From: Burkholderiales bacterium
GTDB taxonomy: Bacteria > Pseudomonadota > Gammaproteobacteria > Burkholderiales > SG8-39
DNA: 6,987 nt
NCBI GenBank assembly: GCA_027457185.1
Contig: DAIDTN010000123.1
Coordinates: 1-6,987 of the forward strand
Reading direction: 5' to 3'
The notes beneath the pieces are model-generated. The model made no database searches, had not been told where the DNA came from, and saw only the letters and a program-made list of their open reading frames with translations. This document shows positions 1 through 6,987 of this stretch, one piece after another. The translations under genes and the position numbers were made by a program. The first letter of the stretch is position 1. Each line of letters begins with the position of its first letter.

Positions 1-146
1 TCGGCCACGCACAGGGTGCAGTCGATGCATTCGTCCGGATCGATGACCAGCATGTTCGGCCCCTCGCGGAAGCAGTCCACGGGACAAACGTCGACGCAGT
101 CGGTATATTTGCACTTGATGCAGGATTCGGTTACTACATAAGTCAT
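1..146 (-). CDS. fdxA: Seven-iron ferredoxin FdxA, N-terminal part (runs off the left edge)
   Basis: The minus strand encodes the first 48 residues of a ferredoxin beginning [17 protein letters not shown]. Cysteines are seen at 9, 12, 17, 21, 25, 40, 43 and 46. The spacing matches the FdxA / Azotobacter ferredoxin I family, in which C9 and C17 help bind a [3Fe-4S] cluster and C21, C40, C43 and C46 bind a [4Fe-4S] cluster. The last 3Fe ligand and the C-terminal extension lie outside the window; the usual length is about 107 residues. Such ferredoxins are small cytoplasmic electron carriers, and the physiological partner cannot be told from here. The ATG at 146-144 is preceded by AGGAC (minus strand, 158-154) seven bases upstream, a good ribosome binding site. 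The gene is divergent from trxA. Family assignment is firm; the exact role is not. Confidence 0.93.
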   Translation of the reverse strand, partial: MTYVVTESCIKCKYTDCVDVCPVDCFREGPNMLVIDPDECIDCTLCVA

Positions 147-190
147 GGCTAATGTCCTGAATTTGGCGGCCGTGGAACCCGAACGGAGCG

Positions 191-199
191 ATTTTACCA
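191..199 (-). promoter_or_regulatory. Extended -10 promoter element for fdxA
   Basis: The minus strand reads TGGTAAAAT: a TAAAAT -10 hexamer (196-191, five of six matches to TATAAT) preceded by the TGN of an extended -10. No convincing -35 hexamer lies at the right distance, as is common for extended -10 promoters. Transcription would start near 184, giving a leader of roughly 38 bases. This is inferred from sequence only. Confidence 0.5.
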
Positions 200-319
200 T
201 AGCCTTTTCGCGGGTCGTGGGCCCTTGATCGCGGTATTTTGATCGGAAACTTGAAATCCGCCGGCGCACCCCCAAGTACTGCTGGGTGCCCCACCCCTGC
301 GGCAAGTCTGAAATAGGAC

Positions 320-325
320 TAGAAT
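320..325 (+). promoter_or_regulatory. Weak -10-like hexamer upstream of trxA
   Basis: TAGAAT matches TATAAT at five of six positions and lies about 80 bases before the trxA ATG. There is no recognisable -35 at 16-18 bases upstream. A TTGAAA that could serve as a -35 lies further up at 251-256, but it has only a poor -10 partner (AAGTAC, 274-279). trxA must have a promoter in the divergent region, but its exact place is uncertain. Confidence 0.25.
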
Positions 326-404
326 TGAGGCTCACCCCTCCCCGGCTTCCGCGGCCGCGGGCTGCGAACGAATCCGAACCACAAACCACGAACACGAGGA
401 CTGC

Positions 405-731
405 ATGAGCGACAATATCCATCACGTTACCGATGCCACATTCGAAACCGAGGTGCTGCAAGCGCAAAGCCCGGTGCTGGTCGATTACTGGGCCGAATGG
501 TGCGGCCCGTGCAAGGCGATTGCCCCGACGCTCGAAGAGGTCGCCAAGGAGTATTCCGGCAAACTGAAGGTCGCCAAGGTCAACGTCGACGAGAACCAGG
601 AGATCCCGCGCAAGTACGGCATCCGCGGCATCCCGACGCTGATGCTGTTCAAGAACGGCAATATCGAGGCCACCAAGGTCGGCGCGCTGTCGAAATCGCA
701 GCTCACGGCCTTCCTTGACAGCAACATCTAG
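405..731 (+). CDS. trxA: Thioredoxin 1
   Basis: A 108-residue cytoplasmic thioredoxin, almost the length of E. coli TrxA. It reduces protein disulfides such as those of ribonucleotide reductase and methionine sulfoxide reductase, and is itself re-reduced by NADPH-dependent thioredoxin reductase. The redox motif WCGPCK is at 32-37, so the active cysteines are C33 and C36. The buried aspartate is D27, and the cis-proline is P77 in RGIPTL. The C-terminal [10 protein letters not shown] segment is also typical. The ATG at 405 is preceded by GAGGA (396-400), four bases away. It is followed after 123 bases by rho on the same strand, an order seen in many proteobacteria. No signal peptide is present, which argues against a periplasmic Dsb-type protein. 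Nothing is odd about the gene itself. Confidence 0.97.
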   Translation: MSDNIHHVTDATFETEVLQAQSPVLVDYWAEWCGPCKAIAPTLEEVAKEYSGKLKVAKVNVDENQEIPRKYGIRGIPTLMLFKNGNIEATKVGALSKSQLTAFLDSNI

Positions 732-854
732 ACCCTCTATCCTTGCACCTGAAGCGTCACCGGCAGACGTCTAAGCCGGTTCCGGACGCCAGTTCATCCC
801 TGATTCAACTCCCAAGGCCTCTTTAGCCTTTGCGTTCCATACGAGCGTCTGCGC
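732..854 (+). promoter_or_regulatory. C-rich leader of rho with a small hairpin
   Basis: The spacer between trxA and rho is rich in C over G (45 C against 26 G by hand count) and full of CT/TC steps, which is the composition of Rho-loading (rut) sites. It holds one clear inverted repeat, ACCGGC (759-764) with GCCGGT (775-780), and a 10-base loop containing the palindrome AGACGTCT. No T-run follows, so it is not an intrinsic terminator. In E. coli, rho is known to attenuate its own transcription in its leader. Applying that here is inference. Only a weak CGAG lies near the proper ribosome-binding distance before the rho ATG. Confidence 0.4.
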
Positions 855-2114
855 ATGCAATTATCCGAGCTTAAAACCCTGCACGTCACCGAACTCGTCC
901 AGATGGCGGTGGAACATGAAATCGAAGGCGCCAACCGCCTGCGCAAACAGGAGCTGATTTTCGCGCTGCTGAAAAACCGCGCGAAGAAGGGCGAATCGAT
1001 ATTCGGCGACGGCACGCTGGAAGTGCTGCCCGACGGCTTCGGCTTCCTGCGCTCGCCCGACACCTCCTACCTCGCCTCCACCGACGACATCTACGTCTCC
1101 CCCTCCCAGATCCGCCGCTTCAACCTGCATACCGGCGATACCATCGAGGGCGAGATCCGCACTCCCAAGGACGGCGAGCGCTATTTCGCGCTGGTCAAGG
1201 TGGACAAGGTCAACGGCGACCTGCCGGAGAATTCGAAGAACAAGATCCTGTTCGAGAACCTGACGCCGCTGCACCCGGACGAGGTGTTCAAGCTCGAGCG
1301 CGACATCAAGGCCGAAGAAAACATGACCGGCCGCATCATCGACATCATCGCGCCGATCGGCAAGGGCCAGCGCGGCCTGATCGTGTCCCCGCCCAAGGCG
1401 GGCAAGACGGTGCTGATGCAGCACATGGCGCATGCGATCATCGCCAATCACCCCGACGTGGTGCTGATCGTGCTCCTGATCGACGAGCGTCCGGAGGAAG
1501 TGACCGAGATGACGCGCACGGTGCGCGGCGAAGTGGTCGCGTCGACCTTTGACGAACCGGCCACGCGCCACGTGCAGGTCGCCGAAATGGTGATCGAGAA
1601 GGCGAAGCGTTTGGTCGAGCACAAGAAAGACGTGGTGATCCTGCTCGACTCGATCACGCGCCTGGCGCGCGCCTACAACACCGTGGTGCCGGCCTCGGGC
1701 AAGGTGCTGACCGGCGGCGTCTACGCCAATGCGCTGCAGCGGCCGAAGCGCTTTTTCGGCGCCGCGCGCAACGTCGAGGAAGGCGGCTCGCTCACCATCC
1801 TCGCCACTGCGCTGATCGACACCGGCAGCCGCATGGACGACGTGATCTACGAAGAGTTCAAGGGCACCGGCAACATGGAAATCCATCTTGACCGGCGCAT
1901 GTACGAAAAACGCATCTTCCCGGCGATCAACGTCAACCGCTCGGGCACGCGCCGCGAGGAACTGCTGATCGCGAAGGAAGTGCTGTCCAAGGTGTGGGTG
2001 CTGCGCAAACTGCTGTATCCGATGGACGATCTGGAAGCTGCAGAATTTCTGGTCGACAAGATCCGCGCGACCAAGAACAACGCGGACTTTTTTGACTCTA
2101 TGAGACGCGGGTAA
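855..2114 (+). CDS. rho: Transcription termination factor Rho
   Basis: 419 residues, the same length as E. coli Rho and alignable without gaps in the key motifs. Rho is a hexameric RNA-dependent ATPase that loads on C-rich RNA and dissociates transcribing RNA polymerase. The N-terminal domain (about 1-130) has the RNP1 segment GFGFLR at 61-66, with primary-site residues F62, F64, R66, Y80 and Y110. The ATPase domain has Walker A PPKAGKT at 179-185, catalytic E211, R212, Walker B aspartate D265, Q-loop K283 and arginine finger R366. Positions contacted by bicyclomycin (K181, K184, D210, R212, S266, R269) are kept. One oddity is Y290, where the usual GGVDANAL has tyrosine in place of aspartate. 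The ATG at 855 gives the standard N-terminus MQLSELK. The stop is TAA, and no intrinsic terminator directly follows. Confidence 0.98.
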   Translation: MQLSELKTLHVTELVQMAVEHEIEGANRLRKQELIFALLKNRAKKGESIFGDGTLEVLPDGFGFLRSPDTSYLASTDDIYVSPSQIRRFNLHTGDTIEGEIRTPKDGERYFALVKVDKVNGDLPENSKNKILFENLTPLHPDEVFKLERDIKAEENMTGRIIDIIAPIGKGQRGLIVSPPKAGKTVLMQHMAHAIIANHPDVVLIVLLIDERPEEVTEMTRTVRGEVVASTFDEPATRHVQVAEMVIEKAKRLVEHKKDVVILLDSITRLARAYNTVVPASGKVLTGGVYANALQRPKRFFGAARNVEEGGSLTILATALIDTGSRMDDVIYEEFKGTGNMEIHLDRRMYEKRIFPAINVNRSGTRREELLIAKEVLSKVWVLRKLLYPMDDLEAAEFLVDKIRATKNNADFFDSMRRG

Positions 2115-2188
2115 GTCAGAGTCAGGACACAGCCCTCCGCCCCTTTGGCATCGAATGTACCTCACGGCTATTGCGCGCTACGCGCGCC

Positions 2189-2239
2189 AACCGCGTTTTC
2201 TGTACGGATAAGAAGCGCATCCGTACAAAAAACGCGGTT
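2189..2239. repeat. Long palindrome 1 (21-base arms, 9-base loop)
   Basis: The arms 2189-2209 and 2219-2239 pair at 20 of 21 positions. The single mismatch is C2200 against A2228. The loop is AAGAAGCGC. The stem tip is TGTACGGAT/ATCCGTACA and the base is AACCGCG/CGCGGTT. Far longer than needed for a terminator and without a following T-run, it resembles an intergenic palindromic repeat or a miniature element more than a terminator. Confidence 0.85.
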
Positions 2240-2280
2240 ATAGGTAAAAGCAAGGGCGGTTCGGGGTAGCTTTTATATAA
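2238..2280. repeat. Bulged stem between the two palindromes
   Basis: TTATA-GG-TAAAAGC (2238-2251) pairs with GCTTTTATATAA (2269-2280) as 12 base pairs with a two-base GG bulge. The loop is 17 bases and G-rich. It shares two bases with the foot of palindrome 1 and abuts palindrome 2, so three stems are packed end to end with almost no spacer. Read on the plus strand, the A/T-rich right arm contains only TTTT, too weak for a confident terminator call. Confidence 0.6.
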
Positions 2281-2333
2281 GATCACCGATTTAGAACGGA
2301 TGGCGCCTTTTCATCCGTTCTAAATCGGTGATC
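2281..2333. repeat. Long palindrome 2 (perfect 22-base arms, 9-base loop)
   Basis: The arms 2281-2302 and 2312-2333 are perfect reverse complements over 22 bases, with the loop GCGCCTTTT. The tip AGAACGGATG/CATCCGTTCT shares ACGGAT/ATCCGT with palindrome 1, and the tip-plus-loop resembles palindrome 1 read on the other strand. A GC-rich CCGCGCGG follows directly (2333-2340) in place of a T-run. It is probably a second, diverged copy of the same kind of repeat. Confidence 0.88.
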
Positions 2334-2394
2334 CGCGCGGACGGGCCGCCGGCCGCGCAAGTGTCAGACGGAGTTCGCGCTACCGGGATAAAAC

Positions 2395-2423
2395 TTGCTT
2401 AGCATCCTGATTTCTGGGATAAT
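2395..2423 (+). promoter_or_regulatory. Sigma70-type promoter of rpmE
   Basis: The -35 is TTGCTT (2395-2400) and the -10 is GATAAT (2418-2423), with an ideal 17-base spacer. The -10 also has an upstream TG (2415-2416), making it an extended -10. Transcription would start near 2430, about 42 bases before the rpmE ATG. This gives rpmE its own transcription independent of rho. Confidence 0.7.
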
Positions 2424-2424
2424 C

Positions 2425-2439
2425 GCCGCCTTTCGCGGC
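2425..2439 (+). promoter_or_regulatory. Small hairpin at the expected 5' end of the rpmE transcript
   Basis: GCCGC (2425-2429) pairs with GCGGC (2435-2439) across a CTTTC loop. If transcription starts near 2430, only part of this stem would be in the RNA, so it may be chance. If the start is a few bases earlier, it would cap the leader. Low confidence. Confidence 0.25.
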
Positions 2440-2471
2440 TCCTATTCCCGGACTGCGCCAAAGGAAAAACC

Positions 2472-2699
2472 ATGAAAGCAGACATCCACCCCGACTATCA
2501 CGAAATCCAGGTTACCTGCAGCTGCGGCAACACCTGGAAGACCCACTCGACCATGAGCAAGGCGCTGCATGTCGAGGTGTGCTCCAATTGCCATCCGTTC
2601 TACACCGGCAAGCAGAAGATCGTCGACACCGCCGGCCGCGTCGAGAAATTCCGCCAGAAATACGCGAAAAAGCCCGAGGCCGCGGCAAAAACGGCCTGA
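2472..2699 (+). CDS. rpmE: 50S ribosomal protein L31, zinc-binding type
   Basis: 75 residues starting [13 protein letters not shown], typical of bacterial L31 type A (about 70 residues in E. coli). L31 sits on the large subunit and forms a bridge to the small subunit at the central protuberance. The zinc ligands are all present as two pairs, C16/C18 and C37/C40, making it the C+ form rather than the zinc-free paralogue. HPFYTGKQ at 41-48 is a further family signature. The tail after about 60 is rich in Lys and Ala and a little longer than in E. coli. The ATG is preceded by AAAGGA (2460-2465), six bases upstream. It has its own promoter and is followed by twin terminators, so it is probably monocistronic. 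C+ L31 proteins are often tied to zinc control, but no Zur site was recognised upstream. Confidence 0.97.
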   Translation: MKADIHPDYHEIQVTCSCGNTWKTHSTMSKALHVEVCSNCHPFYTGKQKIVDTAGRVEKFRQKYAKKPEAAAKTA

Positions 2700-2717
2700 A
2701 GGCACGGCCGTCCCCGG

Positions 2718-2748
2718 AAAAAGGCAGCTACGGCTGCCTTTTCTGTTT
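2718..2748 (+). terminator. Intrinsic terminator 1 after rpmE
   Basis: GGCAGC (2723-2728) and GCTGCC (2733-2738) form a six-pair GC stem closed by a TACG loop, i.e. a C(UACG)G tetraloop of the very stable UNCG class. A-rich bases before (2718-2722) pair with TTTT after (2739-2742), followed by CTGTTT. It lies 19 bases after the rpmE stop codon. Confidence 0.9.
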
Positions 2749-2751
2749 GCG

Positions 2752-2778
2752 GGCAGCTACGGCTGCCTTTTTTGTTTT
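2752..2778 (+). terminator. Intrinsic terminator 2 after rpmE (tandem copy)
   Basis: The same 16-base hairpin GGCAGCTACGGCTGCC (2752-2767) occurs again 29 bases downstream, followed by six T, a G and four more T (2768-2778). This T-run is better than in copy 1, so this is probably the stronger terminator. The two copies match at 25 of 26 bases (2723-2748 against 2752-2777), pointing to a local duplication. Confidence 0.92.
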
Positions 2779-2787
2779 CCCGCCGAG

Positions 2788-2793
2788 TAAAAT
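2788..2793 (+). promoter_or_regulatory. Possible -10 for the glycosyltransferase-ygiQ unit
   Basis: TAAAAT matches TATAAT at five of six positions and lies just beyond the twin terminators, about 60 bases before the GTG start. The expected -35 zone falls inside terminator 2, and no good -35 hexamer is seen there. A promoter is needed here because the terminators should stop rpmE transcripts, but this exact site is tentative. Confidence 0.3.
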
Positions 2794-2799
2794 GAGCGC

Positions 2800-2853
2800 A
2801 TGAATCCCAGGGGTGAAACCACATTGGTGCAGACACTCGAGGCGGTCATATAG
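2800..2853 (+). other. Possible 17-codon leader ORF overlapping the glycosyltransferase start
   Basis: ATG at 2800 opens a 17-codon frame, MNPRGETTLVQTLEAVI, whose TAG stop (2851-2853) shares its G with the GTG start of the glycosyltransferase. The overlap is of a kind that can couple translation, and the ribosome binding site for the GTG lies inside this small frame. Only a poor GAG precedes the ATG, and the peptide is not recognised. It may be chance. Confidence 0.2.
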
Positions 2854-4388
2854 TGTCCGGCGCACGCATCTCGCTGCCGCTTGCACGCCTTCCCCTGTTG
2901 ATCCTGGTGGCGATTTGGCTGCTACCCGGCCTGATCGGCCATGATCCCTGGAAGAACGAAGACGCCATAGGCATAGGCATTGCGCACCAGTTCGTCGCCC
3001 ACGGCGATTGGCTGCTGCCTCGGCTCGCGGGTGAGCCCTACGCCGACGACGGCCCACTGTTCTACTGGATCGCGGCAGCGTTCGCCAAACTGCTCGGCGG
3101 CCTCATCGCGCAGCACAATGCGGTGCGCCTGGCGGCCGGCGCGTGCATCGCCCTGACACTCCAATTCCTGCGCCTGGCCGGGCCCGCCTTCGATGACAAG
3201 GACCGGTACGATAACGACAGCCGCGGCGACAGCAGCCGCGGCGACGGCGTCATGCTTATGTTCATGGGCTGCCTCGGCCTGCTGGTGCATGCACACGAAG
3301 CCGTCAGCGAAACAGCTCTGCTCGCCGGCCTCGCCTGCGCCTACTACGGCGCTGCGCTGGTCGGGAAGCGCACGTATGCTGCCGCCATCGCCCTCGGCTG
3401 CGGCCTGGGCGCCGCCTTTCTTGCCAGCGGCTTCGTGCACATCCTGCCATTCATCGTCGCCCTGTTCGCGACCCCTTTATTCGTGCCGGATTGGCGTAGC
3501 CGCAACGCCGGGCTCGCGCTGGCGAGCGGCGCACTGGTCCTTGCCCCCTGGCTGCTGATCCGGCCGGCGCTGGTTTACGCGCGCTCGCCCGGACTGTTGG
3601 CAGCCTGGCTGCACCACAACGGTCTGGCCGTTCTTACCCATACGCCGGGCCTGGCTTTCGCCGGGGAGGAACTGGGAACGCTCTCCTGGTTCGCCTGGCC
3701 GGCCTGGCCGATCGCCCTGTGGGCGCTGTGGCTGTATCGCAGAAAACCGAGTTCCGCCCGCGTGGTGCTGCCGCTGGTCGCATTGATCGCCGGACTGAGC
3801 CTGGTCTGGCTTACGCGCGCGCAGGGCGATTTTCCGCTGCTGCCCTTGCTGCTGCCGCTGGCGCTTCTGGGCGCGCAGGTGTTGGGCGATCTGCGCCGCG
3901 GCGCGGCCAACTCGCTCGCCTGGTTCGGCGCCATGACCTTCAGCCTGCTCGGCGGCCTCATCTGGCTCGGCTATCTGGCGCTGCACACGGGCTTTCCGCC
4001 GCGCATCGCCGCCAACGCTGCGCGCATCGAGCCCGGCTTTGTCGCGCACTTTGCCTGGCTGCCATTCATCGCCGCAACCGCAATTACACTCGCATGGATA
4101 ATGCTGATTCTGCGCAGCGCGAATGCGTCGCAGCGTTGCGTTACCTTTTGGGCCGCCGGCGTCGCCCTGTTCTGGGCGCTGACCATGCTGCTGTGGCTGC
4201 CTTGGATCGATCACGGCAAGAGCTATCGTCCGGTGGCGCGCTCCTTGCTGGCGCATCTGCCCAGGCATGCCGGCTGCATTGCCAGCCGCGGGCTGGGCGA
4301 AGCGCAGCGCGCGGCCTTCGACTACCATGCGGCATCGTCACCGAACGCACCGAAATTCGCGCGCGCCCCGACTGCAAGCTGTTGCTGA
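2853..4388 (+). CDS. ArnT/PMT-like membrane glycosyltransferase, C-terminus lost by frameshift
   Basis: This open frame codes for 511 residues with about 12-13 hydrophobic segments (for example 11-29, 66-84, 174-211, 303-345, 400-420 and 430-450). An N-terminal loop carries [12 protein letters not shown] (29-40) and [16 protein letters not shown] (57-72), matching the first periplasmic loop of the ArnT/PMT (GT-C fold) family, where an acidic residue is catalytic. Family members move a sugar from a polyprenyl-phosphate carrier to lipid A, protein or another acceptor in the periplasm; the substrate here is unknown. GTG at 2853 is chosen because GAGG (2839-2842) lies ten bases upstream. Residues 1-493 look intact. 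The last 18 are an out-of-frame tail, because the true C-terminus continues in another frame from 4331 to 4513. Restoring one base near 4330 gives 554 residues. Function in the sequenced strain is doubtful. Confidence 0.85.
   Translation: MSGARISLPLARLPLLILVAIWLLPGLIGHDPWKNEDAIGIGIAHQFVAHGDWLLPRLAGEPYADDGPLFYWIAAAFAKLLGGLIAQHNAVRLAAGACIALTLQFLRLAGPAFDDKDRYDNDSRGDSSRGDGVMLMFMGCLGLLVHAHEAVSETALLAGLACAYYGAALVGKRTYAAAIALGCGLGAAFLASGFVHILPFIVALFATPLFVPDWRSRNAGLALASGALVLAPWLLIRPALVYARSPGLLAAWLHHNGLAVLTHTPGLAFAGEELGTLSWFAWPAWPIALWALWLYRRKPSSARVVLPLVALIAGLSLVWLTRAQGDFPLLPLLLPLALLGAQVLGDLRRGAANSLAWFGAMTFSLLGGLIWLGYLALHTGFPPRIAANAARIEPGFVAHFAWLPFIAATAITLAWIMLILRSANASQRCVTFWAAGVALFWALTMLLWLPWIDHGKSYRPVARSLLAHLPRHAGCIASRGLGEAQRAAFDYHAASSPNAPKFARAPTASCC
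3216..3245 (+). repeat. In-frame 15-base tandem repeat within the glycosyltransferase
   Basis: Two 15-base units, 3216-3230 and 3231-3245, match at 13 of 15 positions and share AGCCGCGGCGAC. They encode DSRGD followed by SSRGD at residues 122-131, in a charged loop (about 113-132) between two hydrophobic segments. The length keeps the frame. Confidence 0.75.
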
Positions 4389-4512
4389 TCCAGGACAATG
4401 CCCGGCTGCCCGAGGTAAGTCCGGGTGCGCAGTGGAAAAAAATCTGGGAAGACCACCGCGCGGGCGACCGCGCCGAAATATTGCGGCTTTACGCGAAAGT
4501 CAAATCGACACC

Positions 4513-4516
<4 letters not shown>
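4331..4516 (+). pseudogene. Out-of-frame C-terminal end of the glycosyltransferase
   Basis: Directly after residue 493 of the preceding frame, the next frame reads [19 protein letters not shown] and continues for 61 residues to KVKSTP and a TGA at 4514-4516. It reads as a natural soluble C-terminus: [12 protein letters not shown] looks like a core strand, and [10 protein letters not shown] an amphipathic end. It has no start codon or ribosome binding site of its own. Its stop overlaps the ygiQ start as ATGA, the normal design for coupled genes. Both facts support this as the original end of the glycosyltransferase, separated by the loss of one base at about 4326-4333. There is no homopolymer at the site, so a simple run-length sequencing error is less likely, though not excluded. 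Confidence 0.8.
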
Positions 4517-6726
<2,210 letters not shown>

Positions 6727-6843
6727 CCTGATCCTTTAGCCAGCGCTGGCAGTCAAGGCGAGCGGCGCGCTGTGCGCGGCCGACAGCCCGGCGTCACGCG
6801 CGCACGCGGGCTCATTGAGGAATCGATGTCCATTGTCGCGGCC
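6727..6843. other. Convergent intergenic region with GC-rich stems
   Basis: This gap lies between ygiQ and the minus-strand receiver gene. It holds a perfect 12-base palindrome GCCAGCGCTGGC (6739-6750), a CGCGC-TGT-GCGCG stem (6766-6778) and a bulged stem GCCCGGCGT with ACGCGGGC (6786-6794 and 6804-6811). None is followed by a T-run on either strand, so none is a canonical intrinsic terminator. They may slow or protect converging transcripts. No gene was found. Confidence 0.45.
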
Positions 6844-6987
6844 CTATCGCCGCAGCACCGCGAGCATCGTTTGCCTGAGCTTTTCGGCGGAGACGGGTTT
6901 GTGCAGAACCGGCAGGCCGCTCGCCTGCGCCTCGCGCAGGCGCTCCGGCGCGGTATCGCCGCTCACCATCAGCGCGGGCACATCGCC
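6844..6987 (-). CDS. C-terminal end of a response-regulator receiver domain (runs off the right edge)
   Basis: The minus strand codes for 47 residues to a TAG at 6846-6844. It starts GDVPALMVSGDTAPERL and ends HKPVSAEKLRQTMLAVLRR. This is the second half of a CheY-like receiver: MVSGD holds the conserved Ser/Thr (S9 of the fragment), and LHKPV holds the conserved Lys (K30) before the last helix. The phospho-accepting aspartate lies outside the window. Ending right after the receiver with no output domain fits a hybrid histidine kinase with a C-terminal receiver, or a single-domain regulator. The GDTAPERLREAQASG wording is familiar from hybrid kinases, so that is favoured, but the window cannot decide. 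It is convergent with ygiQ. Confidence 0.85.
   Translation of the reverse strand, partial: GDVPALMVSGDTAPERLREAQASGLPVLHKPVSAEKLRQTMLAVLRR

Larger units (their letters stand above)
2115..2471. other. Hairpin-rich intergenic region between rho and rpmE
   Basis: This 357-base gap has no credible gene on either strand. From left to right it holds a C-rich stretch without strong structure (2115-2165), a GCGCGC stem with a three-base loop (2173-2187), a 21-base-arm palindrome (2189-2239), a bulged stem (2238-2280), a perfect 22-base-arm palindrome (2281-2333), a GC stem GCGCGG/CCGCGC (2335-2340 with 2353-2358), and then the rpmE promoter (2395-2423) with a short leader. None of the stems is directly followed by a long T-run, so the way the rho transcript ends is not obvious. 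The central block looks like inserted repeat sequence, which is inference. Confidence 0.8.

Noticed and set aside
225..245. Direct repeat TTGATCG (225-231 and 239-245) in the fdxA-trxA gap
   Set aside because: Seven bases is short, the 14-base spacing does not match a known regulator, and neither copy works as a -35 with a good -10.
349..360. Perfect 12-base palindrome CCGCGGCCGCGG upstream of trxA
   Set aside because: Pure G/C palindromes of this size arise easily in GC-rich DNA, and it matches no known operator.
743..826. Leader-peptide-like frame before rho starting with TTG (27 codons)
   Set aside because: No ribosome binding site, a rare start codon and no similarity to a known rho leader peptide.
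861..2165. Minus-strand open frame (434 codons) opposite rho
   Set aside because: Antisense shadow of a highly conserved gene, with no recognisable domain and no plausible ribosome binding site.
2266..2333. REP element with a GTAG foot before palindrome 2
   Set aside because: GTAG (2266-2269) is present but 11 bases away from the stem, not at its foot. The stem is also far longer than in REP units, so the match is not convincing.
2189..2333. Integron attC site or CRISPR repeat
   Set aside because: No GTTRRRY-type core site, no integrase, no evenly spaced identical repeats and no cas gene.
3719..4330. Plus-strand frame overlapping the middle of the glycosyltransferase
   Set aside because: Only the part after 4331 is meaningful, as the displaced C-terminus. 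Upstream of that it is an arginine-rich shadow.
4267..4512. An 82-residue N-terminal extension of YgiQ from the ATG at 4267
   Set aside because: The stretch is arginine- and alanine-rich shadow translation of the glycosyltransferase 3' end. The YgiQ family starts at MSRPEQ-like sequence, and 4513 gives the normal length and an ATGA overlap.

Overview
The window looks like a chromosomal segment of a GC-rich Gram-negative bacterium, most likely a betaproteobacterium. The basis is the close match of TrxA, Rho, L31 and YgiQ to proteobacterial families, the trxA-rho-rpmE order, and the high-GC codon use. No species can be named from the sequence alone. Most of the content is conserved housekeeping. 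I see no mobile element, CRISPR array, tRNA or rRNA, and no convincing new multi-gene system.

Layout: the 5' half of a seven-iron ferredoxin gene (fdxA) runs off the left edge on the minus strand. A 258-base divergent intergenic region separates it from trxA (thioredoxin), which is followed by a C-rich leader and rho (transcription termination factor). A 357-base gap after rho holds a dense run of hairpins: two very long palindromes (21- and 22-base arms) with related tips, a smaller stem between them, and GC-rich stems on either side. This gap ends in a good sigma70-type promoter for rpmE (ribosomal protein L31, zinc-binding form). rpmE is closed by two nearly identical intrinsic terminators in tandem, each with a UACG tetraloop.

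Next is a polytopic membrane glycosyltransferase of the ArnT/PMT type. Its reading frame is broken near position 4330: the last 61 residues lie in another frame, which ends exactly on the start of the next gene through an ATGA overlap. The next gene is ygiQ, a radical SAM protein of unknown function. It is 737 residues long when started at 4513; a longer open frame from 4267 is an artefact. A GC-rich convergent gap separates ygiQ from the C-terminal end of a response-regulator receiver domain, probably part of a hybrid histidine kinase, running in from the right edge on the minus strand.

How the genes relate: trxA and rho form a familiar pair, with rho likely controlled in part through its own leader. 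rpmE is a separate unit with its own promoter and terminators. The glycosyltransferase and ygiQ look like a two-gene operon coupled by overlapping stop and start codons; the frameshift would break that coupling. The main points for a second look are the hairpin cluster after rho, the frameshift, an unusual tyrosine in the RNA-binding Q-loop of Rho, and the duplicated terminator.
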